Shown piece after piece: positions 1 to 7,981 of a stretch of DNA of 41,652 nt. The position numbers and the translations under genes are program-made. Each line of letters starts with the position of its first letter. Positions within the stretch are counted from its first letter, which is position 1. The notes below the pieces were generated by a model. It made no database searches and was not told the origin of the DNA. It saw only the letters and a program-made list of their open reading frames with translations. Origin of the DNA: Firmicutes bacterium ADurb.Bin080 (lineage in GTDB: Bacteria > Bacillota > Clostridia > Christensenellales > DTU072); NCBI GenBank assembly GCA_002070965.1, contig MWEH01000169.1:1-41652 (forward strand), given 5' to 3'.

Positions 1-2
1 AT

Positions 3-197
3 GATAAAATTGTTCTACAGATTGATTCGTATTTTGCAAGTAGTCAATTATGTAGCGTATGTGGGTATAAAAATGAAGGAGTTAAAAAGTTGTCTATCAG
101 AAAATGGGAATGTCCTGAATGCCACACTATTCACGGAAGAGATGATAATGCAGCTATGAACATATTAAATGAGGGGCTTAGATTATTGAGTACTTAA
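3..197 (+). CDS. tnpB: TnpB RNA-guided nuclease, C-terminal fragment
   Basis: This open frame enters from the left edge and ends at TAA 195-197, giving the last 64 residues of TnpB. It carries the zinc-finger pairs CSVC and CPEC, followed by RDDNAAMNI, the RuvC-III block whose Asp is one of the three catalytic acidic residues of TnpB and Cas12. The residue before that Arg is Gly where many relatives have Asp. The catalytic Asp itself is kept, so this end of the nuclease looks intact. TnpB is the omegaRNA-guided DNA nuclease that supports retention of IS200/IS605 elements. Whether the upstream part is complete cannot be judged. Confidence 0.85.
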   Translation, partial: DKIVLQIDSYFASSQLCSVCGYKNEGVKKLSIRKWECPECHTIHGRDDNAAMNILNEGLRLLST

Positions 198-301
198 AAA
201 AGAATACTACTGTAGGGACTACAGGAAGTTACGCCTATGGAGATGGAGAATACGAAGTCTATGAAGTAGGAATCTCAACACTTTAGTGGTGAGAAGTTCA
301 A
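198..301 (+). ncRNA. Putative omegaRNA (reRNA) scaffold 3' part
   Basis: The 104 bases after the tnpB stop have no coding frame and end in the element's right-end hairpin. In characterised IS200/IS605 systems this segment, with the 3' part of tnpB, is transcribed as the omegaRNA, and the bases just past the element end act as the guide. Here the guide would begin at 302 and include the ribosome binding site and start codon of the isomerase gene. The assignment rests on position next to tnpB and on the hairpin. The 5' end of the RNA cannot be placed. Confidence 0.5.
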
Positions 302-311
302 GAGGTATAAA

Positions 312-1619
312 ATGAAGCATAGAATTAAACTTGGAGTTGTTTGTCTAACAAGAAACACTTTTGACTTTCAGGCTGCAAAAGATATGTATGACAAAGTGCT
401 TTTAGATTTGGAAAAGCTTGAGAACGTTGAAATTATCTCAATAAGAGAAACTGTAATGGAAACACCCGAATCAATAGATGCTGGGAGAGTATTTGCGGAA
501 AATTCAGTTGATGGGCTAGTTATTATAAGTGGGACATTTCATCTAGGACATCTTTTGCTGGAAATAAAAAAGACTTGCGACAAACCAATTCTTCTTTGGG
601 CGCTTCCAGAGCTTCCATATAATGGAGGAAAAATCCGACTCAACTCTGCTTGCGGAGTAAATCTAAATGCATCAAACTTAATTAAAAGTGGCATTAATGA
701 TTTTGTATATCATATCGGGTCTAAAATTGATGAAACTTGGGTAGACGCAATACGAATGATAGTTGCACTTCGAGGGAGCAGAATAGGTATCGTAGGTTAT
801 CGCGCACATGGTTTTTTCAATGTCGGAGTTAATGAACTGGCTCTTTACGGTAAGTTTGGAGTAATTGTTGATCACTATGAACTTTCCGATTTATACAATG
901 AAATTTCAACTGAAACTGAGCGTTATCTCGATAAATTAAATAGCACTTTTGTTTCTACTGAGGTGCCCCAAGAAAAAAAGGTTAAAGTCGCTTCTCTCGC
1001 CTCAGCTTTCAAGGTTTTCATGGAAAAGCGCAATCTTCAAGCTCTAGCTATAAGATGTTGGCCGGAATTTGCTGCAAATTTTGGAATCGCACCCTGTGCA
1101 TCAATGTCCCTAGTTCAGGATGATAACTATATTGTTGCTTGTGAAGGTGATATCGACTGCACTATAACTATGATTTGCCATCAAGCAGCGGGAGCAAATA
1201 AACCTTTTATGGCTGACATCAGTCAAGTTAATCTTGAGGAGAATTCCGCCCTTCTCTGGCACTGTGGAGTCGCTCCATGCTCTTTGCGAGATGATAAATC
1301 GGTCTGCACTTTAGATTCCTATCATGCAGCAGGCAAAGGTATGACTGCAGGGTTTGTTTTAAAAACAGGTGAAATAAGCGTAGCCCGTCTTGATTCAATT
1401 AATGGTAGTTATAGGCTTTTCCTAGAAAAGGGGACCTCCCTTCCAATGGACAAATTACTTACAGGAACTTACGCTAAGGTAGAGTTCTCTCACCCTATGA
1501 AAGAAGTCTTTGATAAAGTAGTTTACACAGGTATCGCACACCATGTCTCCATGGTGTATGGAGACTTTAACGATGTATTCAAAATCTTCGCCAGGTTGAA
1601 AAATATAGAAATACTGTAA
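312..1619 (+). CDS. L-fucose isomerase-like sugar isomerase (COG2407 type)
   Basis: This 435-residue protein resembles the short fucose/arabinose-isomerase-like family that interconverts aldoses and ketoses with a divalent metal. E. coli FucI is about 590 residues, so this is the shorter subfamily. Candidate metal ligands in the expected order are E252 (CWPEF), D280 (CEGDID) and H410/H411 (AHH). The ribosome binding site AGAGG at 301-305 lies 6 bases before ATG and starts exactly at the insertion-element boundary, so the native promoter has probably been displaced. It leads a plus-strand arm with a DUF4867 protein, a transporter and a GH31 glycosidase. From memory, isomerases of this kind accompany GH31 enzymes in sulfoquinovose clusters of Bacillota. 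The substrate here is inferred only to be the sugar released by that glycosidase. Confidence 0.75.
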   Translation: MKHRIKLGVVCLTRNTFDFQAAKDMYDKVLLDLEKLENVEIISIRETVMETPESIDAGRVFAENSVDGLVIISGTFHLGHLLLEIKKTCDKPILLWALPELPYNGGKIRLNSACGVNLNASNLIKSGINDFVYHIGSKIDETWVDAIRMIVALRGSRIGIVGYRAHGFFNVGVNELALYGKFGVIVDHYELSDLYNEISTETERYLDKLNSTFVSTEVPQEKKVKVASLASAFKVFMEKRNLQALAIRCWPEFAANFGIAPCASMSLVQDDNYIVACEGDIDCTITMICHQAAGANKPFMADISQVNLEENSALLWHCGVAPCSLRDDKSVCTLDSYHAAGKGMTAGFVLKTGEISVARLDSINGSYRLFLEKGTSLPMDKLLTGTYAKVEFSHPMKEVFDKVVYTGIAHHVSMVYGDFNDVFKIFARLKNIEIL

Positions 1620-1704
1620 CACTCTGAATCTTTGCATATAAGTAGGCTCTTTTTTTATAGATACTAAGCTCAAAAACTAATAGTTTATATACGGTTAGGA
1701 AAAT

Positions 1705-2352
1705 ATGATAAGAGAATTAAGAGAAAAAAATCCCCATTTAAACATACAAACCTCCTATGAGTTCAGTCCCTTATATCGAAGGCTCGGAGGAGATTCTGCA
1801 GATGTTATTGCTTACTCAGAAATTTATGTGCCCAATTCGGAGGAAAATAAATATATTCCTTCTGATCCAAATTTGGAAAACATCCCTTTAATAACTAAAA
1901 TACAAAAAGATATATTCGACTATTCCAATATCCAAGCAGGATGGTGCTTTGGATCTGGCATTTCCATGAATGGAATGGAGTGGCATAAATCAAGTGAGGT
2001 AATAATTGCTTGTACTGACATGATTCTGTTTCTAGGCAATTTTGGGGATATAAAAAATGATGAATATGATAGTAAAAATGCTCTCTCTCTTTTTTTGAAA
2101 AAAGGAGAGATAATTGAATTATACCCTTTGACCCTTCACCTTGCCCCTATTCGCGTTTCAGGGCCTTTCAAAGCTGCAATAATTCTCCCCAAAGGAACAA
2201 ATCTCCCAAGGCCCGAAGGCATTGAGGGAAACTACAGAGCAATTAACAAATGGTTAATTGTTCATCCTGAAAACTTGAAGGCCGTTGCACAGGGAGCAAA
2301 AGTTGGGATAATCGGAAAGAACCTTTATGTAAATCCAATTATTGAGGAGTAA
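1705..2352 (+). CDS. DUF4867-family cupin-like protein
   Basis: This 215-residue soluble protein matches my recollection of the DUF4867 family. Its hallmark is WHKSSE at residues 93-98, with H94 and E98 as plausible metal ligands, followed by a second His in TLHLAP (H145). This gives a cupin-like pattern. No signal peptide or membrane segment is visible. The ribosome binding site AGGA stands 4 bases before ATG, and the gene follows the isomerase by 85 bases, so co-transcription is likely. DUF4867 proteins tend to sit beside fucose-isomerase-like genes. An epimerase, mutarotase or isomerase accessory role is possible, but no activity can be read from the sequence. Confidence 0.7.
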   Translation: MIRELREKNPHLNIQTSYEFSPLYRRLGGDSADVIAYSEIYVPNSEENKYIPSDPNLENIPLITKIQKDIFDYSNIQAGWCFGSGISMNGMEWHKSSEVIIACTDMILFLGNFGDIKNDEYDSKNALSLFLKKGEIIELYPLTLHLAPIRVSGPFKAAIILPKGTNLPRPEGIEGNYRAINKWLIVHPENLKAVAQGAKVGIIGKNLYVNPIIEE

Positions 2353-2375
2353 ATATATGTTCTTAAAATATCAAA

Positions 2376-2550
2376 AACTAATCTAATTAATTTTCGCTAA
2401 TATATGGGAAGATGAAAGACGAATCTACTTTAATCTTATTAATTTTTTGTTGATAAAGGGAAAAATGAAAGACAAATCTACTTCAATCTAATTAATTTTT
2501 TGTTGATATAGGGGAAGATGAGGGACAAATATAAAGCAAATATAATAAAT
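2376..2550 (+). repeat. About 53-bp imperfect tandem repeats covering the transporter start
   Basis: The core (a)atctaattaatttt recurs at 2381, 2433 (atcttattaattttt) and 2486, and in degenerate form near 2539 inside the transporter gene. The spacing is 52-53 bases. Each interval also holds a GGGAA stretch followed by ATGA. Two decayed copies of the transporter's ribosome binding site and first codons therefore precede the real start at 2518. Copy 1 reads through to TGA after 13 codons and copy 2 meets TAA after 8. Confidence 0.8.
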
Positions 2551-3537
2551 TTTCTATTTATCGTAGGGATGATTGTCTCTTGGGCAACTTACTACATTAT
2601 TTCAAAATGGACGGTTGACTATACTGGTTCAGTCTTTCTAACTGGCCTTTTTTTAAGAGGGTCCGCGTTCATCTTTTTAACTATATACATATTTGTTAAA
2701 AAAGAGTTCAGGCATATTTTCAAGTTAGGGAAAGCAGGTTTTATATTACTTCTAATCGGGTTACTTGGGTATCTATTAGATTTATTTGCTAACCTTGGAT
2801 TCAGCCATGGAACAGTCAGTACTGGTACAGTGCTTTTAAAGCTAGATGTACTTATGGCTAACTTTGTTAGTGTAATAATAATAAAAGAAAAGCTCTTTTT
2901 ATCTGACTGGATTAGCACCATTATTATGATAATTGGAGTAATCCTCGTATTAGATATTGACTTTTCATCTATGACTTTTAATTGGTATGATCTCTTCTTC
3001 ATTCTCAGTGCAATGGCAGTAACAACCAATGCCTTCGTAATTAAATTTACTCAAAAGAAATTTAAAATTAACCAGGATATAATTGGATACTACAACAATT
3101 TTGTAGTAATGCTTCTTTTCCTTTTTACTGCACTAATTAGCGGAGATATTAGTACCATTTCGAATATCAATGCCCCTTACTGGTTCTACTTGTTAATTCT
3201 CTTAGGAGGCCTAGCTCAAGGGTTAATTTATGTCTTCTATTACCGAAATCTGAGAGTTTATGAGGTTTGGAAAGTTAAACTTTTTTTACTCTTTATTCCA
3301 ATAGTGAGTTCAATTATCGGATTATTCGCTTTTGGAGAGACCTTTTCATGGGTAAAAATTTCGGGTATCATTGTAATACTTACAGGTTCAATTGTTATAC
3401 TTCTTAGAGGTAAAATCAACCATAAAAGAATCCAAACAGCTGTGCTTTTTAACTCATCTGTTTTATCTACCGAAGATAATAACGAATCAAATAACGACAA
3501 ATATGATCCTCCTGCTGATGATTTAGAGGGGAAGTGA
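2518..3537 (+). CDS. EamA/DMT-superfamily membrane transporter
   Basis: This 339-residue protein is strongly hydrophobic, with about ten predicted membrane helices in two halves, the layout of EamA (drug/metabolite transporter) proteins. A charged cytoplasmic tail of about 40 residues ends in DDLEGK. DMT proteins move small metabolites, often as exporters. In this cluster it could export an end product or import the sugar. The GGGGAAG purine stretch abuts ATG with almost no spacing, so initiation may be inefficient. Two upstream copies of the same start region make the start less certain. The stop codon lies inside a duplicated copy of the next gene's ribosome binding site. Confidence 0.75.
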   Translation: MRDKYKANIINFLFIVGMIVSWATYYIISKWTVDYTGSVFLTGLFLRGSAFIFLTIYIFVKKEFRHIFKLGKAGFILLLIGLLGYLLDLFANLGFSHGTVSTGTVLLKLDVLMANFVSVIIIKEKLFLSDWISTIIMIIGVILVLDIDFSSMTFNWYDLFFILSAMAVTTNAFVIKFTQKKFKINQDIIGYYNNFVVMLLFLFTALISGDISTISNINAPYWFYLLILLGGLAQGLIYVFYYRNLRVYEVWKVKLFLLFIPIVSSIIGLFAFGETFSWVKISGIIVILTGSIVILLRGKINHKRIQTAVLFNSSVLSTEDNNESNNDKYDPPADDLEGK

Positions 3538-3626
3538 AAATGAGATTAGTAAAAGTATCAAAACGCAAATAGGTTTAATGCTTGAGATTTAGAGGAGAAG
3601 TGAAAATGAAATTAGTAAAAGATCAA
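3520..3626 (+). repeat. 66-bp-spaced duplication of the GH31 ribosome binding site and start
   Basis: The block gatttagagg(g/a)gaagtgaaaatga(g/a)attagtaaaag occurs at about 3520-3556 and again at about 3586-3622. The second copy holds the real GH31 start (ATG 3606). The first supplies the last codons and stop of the transporter gene. It also has a perfect-looking ribosome binding site with ATG at 3540 opening a ten-codon frame that ends at TAG 3570-3572. Confidence 0.85.
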
Positions 3627-5585
3627 GGAATATCTCTTTATTACAAAGACTTTCTTGTTTTTTCACACACTAGTGACAAGCCCTTTGTCACGGCGGATAT
3701 TTGGGAGAGCAAAGTTAAGCGCTTTCTTGGAAAATTTGAAGAAAAGGGAGAAATAATTGAAAAGATTGCTCTAACAGAATCGAATGTAATTAGTGAGACA
3801 GATAAACAAACTGTAATTGTTTTCAAAGAGGGAAGTATATCTTTGACTATCACATTTGAAGAAAAAGAAAATTATCTAAAGCTGTTTTTTGAATCAAAAA
3901 GTGATTGTGGTTTCTCCTTTATATTTCCAGCATATCCGGATGAAGGCATATTCGGAGGAGGAGAACAGTATCGTCAATTAAATCTAAAAGGTGAAAGAGT
4001 AGTTAACTTAGTCTCCGAGCACATTAAAGTAAAGCCTATTGCACAGAAAATTCTTTTTAAGAAATTATATAAACCCAAGAAGCATTCAGAGATATCTTCC
4101 TACTCTCCTATGTGCACATTTGTTTCGAGTAAAATTTATGCTATTAGATTTAACGTATCTTCATATGGAGTTTGTGACTTCTATAACTCATATAAATCCG
4201 TCTTTTCCTTCCAGATTTGCCCTAAAGAAGCTACCTTTTTGAAAGAAGAAACATTTGAAAATATAGCAGTTGCTCTAGCAAAAGACATTCCTAACAGACA
4301 ATATCTCCCAGCTTGGTGCTATGAAGGAATGATTTTGGGTGTCCAAGGAGGGAGAGAAATTGTTACAGAAAAAGCCCTAAAGATGTTAGACGCGGGAGCA
4401 AATATTTGTGGTGTATGGTGCCAGGAATGGTCGGGACAATACGTAACTGCCGCGGGAAAACAAGTTTATTGGAATTGGGAAGTAGATAAAGAAAGATACC
4501 CAGACCTAAAAAAAACCATCTCCTCTCTAAAAGAAAAAGGGGTTCATTTTCTCGCATATATTAACCCTTATTTGATTGTGGATGGCCCTATGTATAATGA
4601 ATGCAAAAATAAGGACTATTTAGTAAAACGAAAAGATGGATCAATATACCTTATTAAGTCAACCACCTTTGACGCTGGAATGATGGACTTAACAAATCCC
4701 GGAATGGTGTCTTATCTTAAAAATACTATAATCAAACACAATATGCTTGACCTCGGAATCGAAGGATATATGGCTGACTTTGGAGAATATCTCCCCCTTG
4801 ATTCAGTGCTTTTCTCGGGAGACCCAAAACTATTACACAATGAATGGCCTGTCATATGGGCAAGAATTAATAGAGAAGCTATCGAAGAAGCTGGGCTTTC
4901 TGATTCCGCCTTCTTCTTTACTAGATCTGGATATGATGGAGCGCAATCTTATTCTCCCATTATGTGGAACGGAGATCAACATACCGACTTTTCAATAGAT
5001 TATGGTATGCCTTGCGTTATGCCCGCCTCATTTAATTTAGGTTTTTCGGGATTGTGCGCAATTCACTCTGATGTTGGAGGTTTTATCAGCTTTGGACCTC
5101 TTAAACGGGATGCCGAGCTCTTTATTCGTTGGATGGAAATGAACACTTTTTCTCCCTTAATGCGCAGCCACGAAACTATTCGTCCGGATGTCAATTGTCA
5201 GTATGATGACAAATTTGTTCTTCCCCACACTGTCAATCTTACAAATATACACGCTAAACTTGCACCATATATAAAGCATGTTATGGAGGAAGCAAAAAGG
5301 GGAATTCCTACAATTAAACCTGATTTCTATTTAAATAATGACTTCAGTTCCCACCAAGATGAGTATTCATATTTCTTTGGAAATGATATTTTCGTGTCCC
5401 CGATAATACAAAAAGGGCAACTTAATAAGGAAGTTTATTTACCTGACGGAGATTGGCTTCATTTCTTCTCAAAAAAACAGTATTCAAAAGGGAAAAATAA
5501 TATTGAGTGCCCACTAGGGTGTCCTCCCGTTTTTTACCGAGCAGACAGTGCATTTGCTCCTTTATTCGCCTCAATAAAGATTTAG
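3606..5585 (+). CDS. GH31 alpha-glycosidase, sulfoquinovosidase-like with altered substrate pocket
   Basis: I start at ATG 3606, behind GAGGAGAAG, rather than at an in-frame TTG at 3582. This gives 659 residues against 678 for E. coli YihQ. No signal peptide is seen, so it should act in the cytoplasm. GH31 catalysis is intact: nucleophile D391 (MADFGEYLP) and acid/base D457 (WNGDQ). Similarity to YihQ is high along the barrel (GVQGG, WCQEW, FLAYINPY, PVFYRADS). From memory, YihQ grips the sulfonate of sulfoquinovose with Arg301, Trp304 and water-bound Tyr508. The aligned residues here are Q286, W289 and F493, while the two Gln of the QQRWY set remain as Q247 and Q273. A related alpha-glucoside altered at C6 is therefore likelier than a standard sulfoquinovoside. 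It closes the plus-strand arm. Confidence 0.85.
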   Translation: MKLVKDQGISLYYKDFLVFSHTSDKPFVTADIWESKVKRFLGKFEEKGEIIEKIALTESNVISETDKQTVIVFKEGSISLTITFEEKENYLKLFFESKSDCGFSFIFPAYPDEGIFGGGEQYRQLNLKGERVVNLVSEHIKVKPIAQKILFKKLYKPKKHSEISSYSPMCTFVSSKIYAIRFNVSSYGVCDFYNSYKSVFSFQICPKEATFLKEETFENIAVALAKDIPNRQYLPAWCYEGMILGVQGGREIVTEKALKMLDAGANICGVWCQEWSGQYVTAAGKQVYWNWEVDKERYPDLKKTISSLKEKGVHFLAYINPYLIVDGPMYNECKNKDYLVKRKDGSIYLIKSTTFDAGMMDLTNPGMVSYLKNTIIKHNMLDLGIEGYMADFGEYLPLDSVLFSGDPKLLHNEWPVIWARINREAIEEAGLSDSAFFFTRSGYDGAQSYSPIMWNGDQHTDFSIDYGMPCVMPASFNLGFSGLCAIHSDVGGFISFGPLKRDAELFIRWMEMNTFSPLMRSHETIRPDVNCQYDDKFVLPHTVNLTNIHAKLAPYIKHVMEEAKRGIPTIKPDFYLNNDFSSHQDEYSYFFGNDIFVSPIIQKGQLNKEVYLPDGDWLHFFSKKQYSKGKNNIECPLGCPPVFYRADSAFAPLFASIKI

Positions 5586-5589
5586 TGGA

Positions 5590-7095
5590 TCATTGTTTTT
5601 CTAGTTTTACTTCAGAGGAGCCGTCAGCCCAAAGCTCGGCTTCCTTTTTTCCTGTTGCGATTTCTATATCCTTCCTTTCATCTTCGCTTAAATTCTGCAA
5701 CGTGCCTGATAGTTTGAAACTATCGATTCCTTTAATAACGGAATCATATCTTTTCTTGTTAATTCTGTTCAGTAGAGCAAATACAAGGGTTATTGTCAAA
5801 AGAACAGCCGGGACAATTATAAATAGCCATTTAATCCCCGAAACAATCCCAGACTGAGCGTATGTTGCAGGATCAAAAGTATCCGATGAAGTTTTCAAAA
5901 TATTATATTCGTTTTGGTCAAACCCCATAGCTGATAATCCAAAACCTAAAATAAAGATTGATAGACCACTCGCTGCCTTCCTTAAAAAGGTGGTAATCCC
6001 ACTATAAACCCCTTCTCTTCTCTGTCCTGTTTGAATCTCATCTAGATCAAATATATCAGTAAGCATGGACCAAGTTGATAGATTTCCGGCAGAAGCACCA
6101 AGAGCGATTAATAGAGCACAAAGTATAAGCCAAATAATAGACGTGGTTGTATCAAAGAAAATAAAGATAAAACAAGTCAGGATCCATACAGGGATTCCTA
6201 TATATAGTGGGAATGCTTTACCTTTCTTATTTGCTATCGCTCCATGCATCAACATAAACAAAATTTGTGCTACAAGCAATACTCCCATCAAAAGTTCATA
6301 ATCTTTGTATTTCATAACAACTATATCTACATAAAAAATAAAAAGCGCCAAGACAAGATCGATTGCTATTTGAAAACTTAGGAAAATGCCTAAAAAGTTT
6401 CTGTATGGTTTATTTTTGAATACTGAAAGCCAATCCTTGATGGTAATCTTTTCTACTGGTGGAAGATCTTTCTTTTCCTTTGTTCCAAGATAAGCAAAAA
6501 GCCAGCCTAAACCAAATATCACCGCGAGAACAACAGCCATTACCAGATATCCGTATACTTGATTGGATCCAATCGTATCTCCGCCAACTCCTTTTATTAT
6601 CATCCCTGGGACTACCGCGCAAACTAGTGACGCGGCGCCTGACATCATCATTCTAATTGTCGTAAATCCAGTCCTTTCGTTGTAATCTGAAGTCATGTCC
6701 GAAAGTATGGCATTGTAAGGAACCATCACTATGGTGAATGCAGTACAGAAAAACATGTATGCAAACACATGATAAATAATTCTTCCGGTTACTCCGGGTA
6801 TACCAAAAGAATAAAACAACATAATAAAAGATAAGACCACTGGAATTATTCCAAACAAAAAGTAAATACGTCTTCTCCCAAATTTTGACCTTGTAGAATC
6901 GGAAAATCTACCCATTAACGGATCAGTGATGGCATCCCATAATTTCCCAGCAAATATTATTGCGGTTGTAGCAAGAACTGGTATCCCTTCCACTAACACC
7001 AGGAAGTTCATGTAGAGGAGGGAAAAAACTAAAAATGCTCCTCCCCCGTAAATATCACCCATTCCATAGCAAATCTTTGCTTTAATGTTTTTCAT
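5590..7095 (-). CDS. GPH-family (glycoside-pentoside-hexuronide:cation) sugar symporter
   Basis: This 501-residue protein has about twelve membrane helices. Its N-terminal signature D-x-x-DPLMGRFSD followed by SKFGRRR is typical of MelB/YihO/XynB-type GPH symporters, which couple Na+ or H+ entry to uptake of glycosides, pentosides or uronides. AAGGGGG precedes ATG by 8 bases. It is the last gene of the minus-strand arm, 73 bases after iclR, and its stop codon lies 4 bases from the GH31 stop on the other strand. As the only clear sugar-uptake gene of the locus, it is the best candidate importer of the GH31 substrate. YihO and YihP of the E. coli sulfoquinovose cluster belong to the same family. 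Confidence 0.85.
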   Translation of the reverse strand: MKNIKAKICYGMGDIYGGGAFLVFSLLYMNFLVLVEGIPVLATTAIIFAGKLWDAITDPLMGRFSDSTRSKFGRRRIYFLFGIIPVVLSFIMLFYSFGIPGVTGRIIYHVFAYMFFCTAFTIVMVPYNAILSDMTSDYNERTGFTTIRMMMSGAASLVCAVVPGMIIKGVGGDTIGSNQVYGYLVMAVVLAVIFGLGWLFAYLGTKEKKDLPPVEKITIKDWLSVFKNKPYRNFLGIFLSFQIAIDLVLALFIFYVDIVVMKYKDYELLMGVLLVAQILFMLMHGAIANKKGKAFPLYIGIPVWILTCFIFIFFDTTTSIIWLILCALLIALGASAGNLSTWSMLTDIFDLDEIQTGQRREGVYSGITTFLRKAASGLSIFILGFGLSAMGFDQNEYNILKTSSDTFDPATYAQSGIVSGIKWLFIIVPAVLLTITLVFALLNRINKKRYDSVIKGIDSFKLSGTLQNLSEDERKDIEIATGKKEAELWADGSSEVKLEKQ

Positions 7096-7109
7096 AATAC
7101 TACCCCCTT

Positions 7110-7142
7110 AACGAAATCGTTTATTAACGCCATATTTTCGTT
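7110..7142. promoter_or_regulatory. Candidate palindromic operator before the symporter gene
   Basis: The 73-base gap between iclR and the symporter contains AACGAAA and TTTCGTT arms at 7110-7116 and 7136-7142, with a CGTTTATTAACG core at 7118-7129. Such CGTT/AACG symmetry could serve the adjacent IclR protein. The stretch CGAAATCGTTTATT also partly fits a CcpA cre box but misses three consensus positions. No clear promoter is visible here. This is a suggestion from symmetry alone. Confidence 0.25.
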
Positions 7143-7168
7143 GGTTCATTAGATAACTAAATGATGAT

Positions 7169-7924
7169 TTACTCCTGGGCTTCGTATCCTAGTTCATTTG
7201 ATATTCTTTTTGTAGTCTTTATTATTTCTCTTATAATTCTTTCTATTTTCGTTTCGTTCATTCTGCTTATCGGGCCAGATACACCTATTGAGTAATTACA
7301 TTCCCCTTTATTGTTAAAAATCGGCGCAGCAACACATCTGACATCCAGTGACAATTCCGCGTTGTCTATTGCGTATCCTTGATTTCTTATTTTATCTATT
7401 TCTTGAATCATTTCCTCTTTGTTTTTTACTGTGTTATGCGTATATATTTCATATTGGAGTTCTTCGAACATCCTCTCTTTTCTGACCTCGCTTGCAAATG
7501 CAACCAGACATTTTCCTACCGAAGAAGCATGCAGGGGCTCCGTAGATCCGATTTTTGCGTTTGCCATCAAAATACCTGATGCTGCTATTTGGTCTATTAC
7601 CACTGCCCTATTGTTTGATACCACACATAAATGAACCGATTCGCCAAGTATTTCGCTAAGTCTTTCCATGTGAGGACGAGATACACCCGCAGCACTTAAA
7701 CTGCTGTAATATCTATCTGCAAGTTTTAGAATAGCCGGGCCTAATTTATACTGAGCCGTATCAGGGTTTTTCTCTACAATGTTGTCAGGCATAAAGGTTT
7801 CCATTATTCTAAACGCCGTACTTTTATTAACATTTAGAGCTCCTGCTATCTCCGTAACCCCGGCACATTTTCTGGATGCGAGATACATAAGCGCATCCAC
7901 TCCTCTCTTCAAAGATTGACTCAT
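7169..7924 (-). CDS. IclR-family transcriptional regulator
   Basis: This 251-residue protein has an N-terminal winged helix (about residues 4-65, with NKSTAFRIMETF as the recognition helix) and a C-terminal effector domain typical of IclR (GKCLVAF, DNAELSLDVRCVAAPIF, GVSGP). IclR proteins bind a pathway metabolite and repress or activate the neighbouring catabolic operon. AAGGGGG stands 6 bases before ATG. It sits in the minus-strand arm between the RpiB-like gene and the symporter, so it most likely controls this locus. Candidate sites are the palindromes at 13581-13607 and 7110-7142. The upstream spacer is filled by 56-bp tandem repeats. Confidence 0.9.
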   Translation of the reverse strand: MSQSLKRGVDALMYLASRKCAGVTEIAGALNVNKSTAFRIMETFMPDNIVEKNPDTAQYKLGPAILKLADRYYSSLSAAGVSRPHMERLSEILGESVHLCVVSNNRAVVIDQIAASGILMANAKIGSTEPLHASSVGKCLVAFASEVRKERMFEELQYEIYTHNTVKNKEEMIQEIDKIRNQGYAIDNAELSLDVRCVAAPIFNNKGECNYSIGVSGPISRMNETKIERIIREIIKTTKRISNELGYEAQE

Positions 7925-7981
7925 TTAAATCCCCCTTACTATATATTTAGTTCAATTCCTCATGAAATCTGAGTTTTTGTT

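Larger units (their letters stand above)
1..301 (+). mobile_element. Right end of an IS200/IS605-family element (partial)
   Basis: The window opens inside tnpB and runs through its stop codon into a non-coding right end. That end finishes in an imperfect hairpin: tctcaacac and gtggtgaga around tttag, about 273-295, with one mismatch. TTCAA follows at 297-301. Members of this family have subterminal hairpins, no terminal inverted repeats and no target duplication, and the IS608 right cleavage site is TCAA, so I place the right boundary at 301. The left end, and any tnpA, lie outside the window. The boundary sits directly against the ribosome binding site of the isomerase gene that starts at 312. 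Confidence 0.75.

Noticed and set aside
3582-3605. TTG start of GH31 and, likewise, TTG at 34001 for fructokinase
   Set aside because: ATG codons 24 and 27 bases downstream have ideal ribosome binding sites; the 34001 TTG overlaps the -10 promoter box.
3606-5585. Plain call of sulfoquinovosidase YihQ
   Set aside because: Overall similarity supports the family, but the residues that bind the sulfonate (Arg301, Tyr508) are Gln and Phe, so the specificity call is withheld.
7111-7125. CcpA cre box
   Set aside because: Three consensus positions are missed and the symmetry is explained equally well by a local palindrome.
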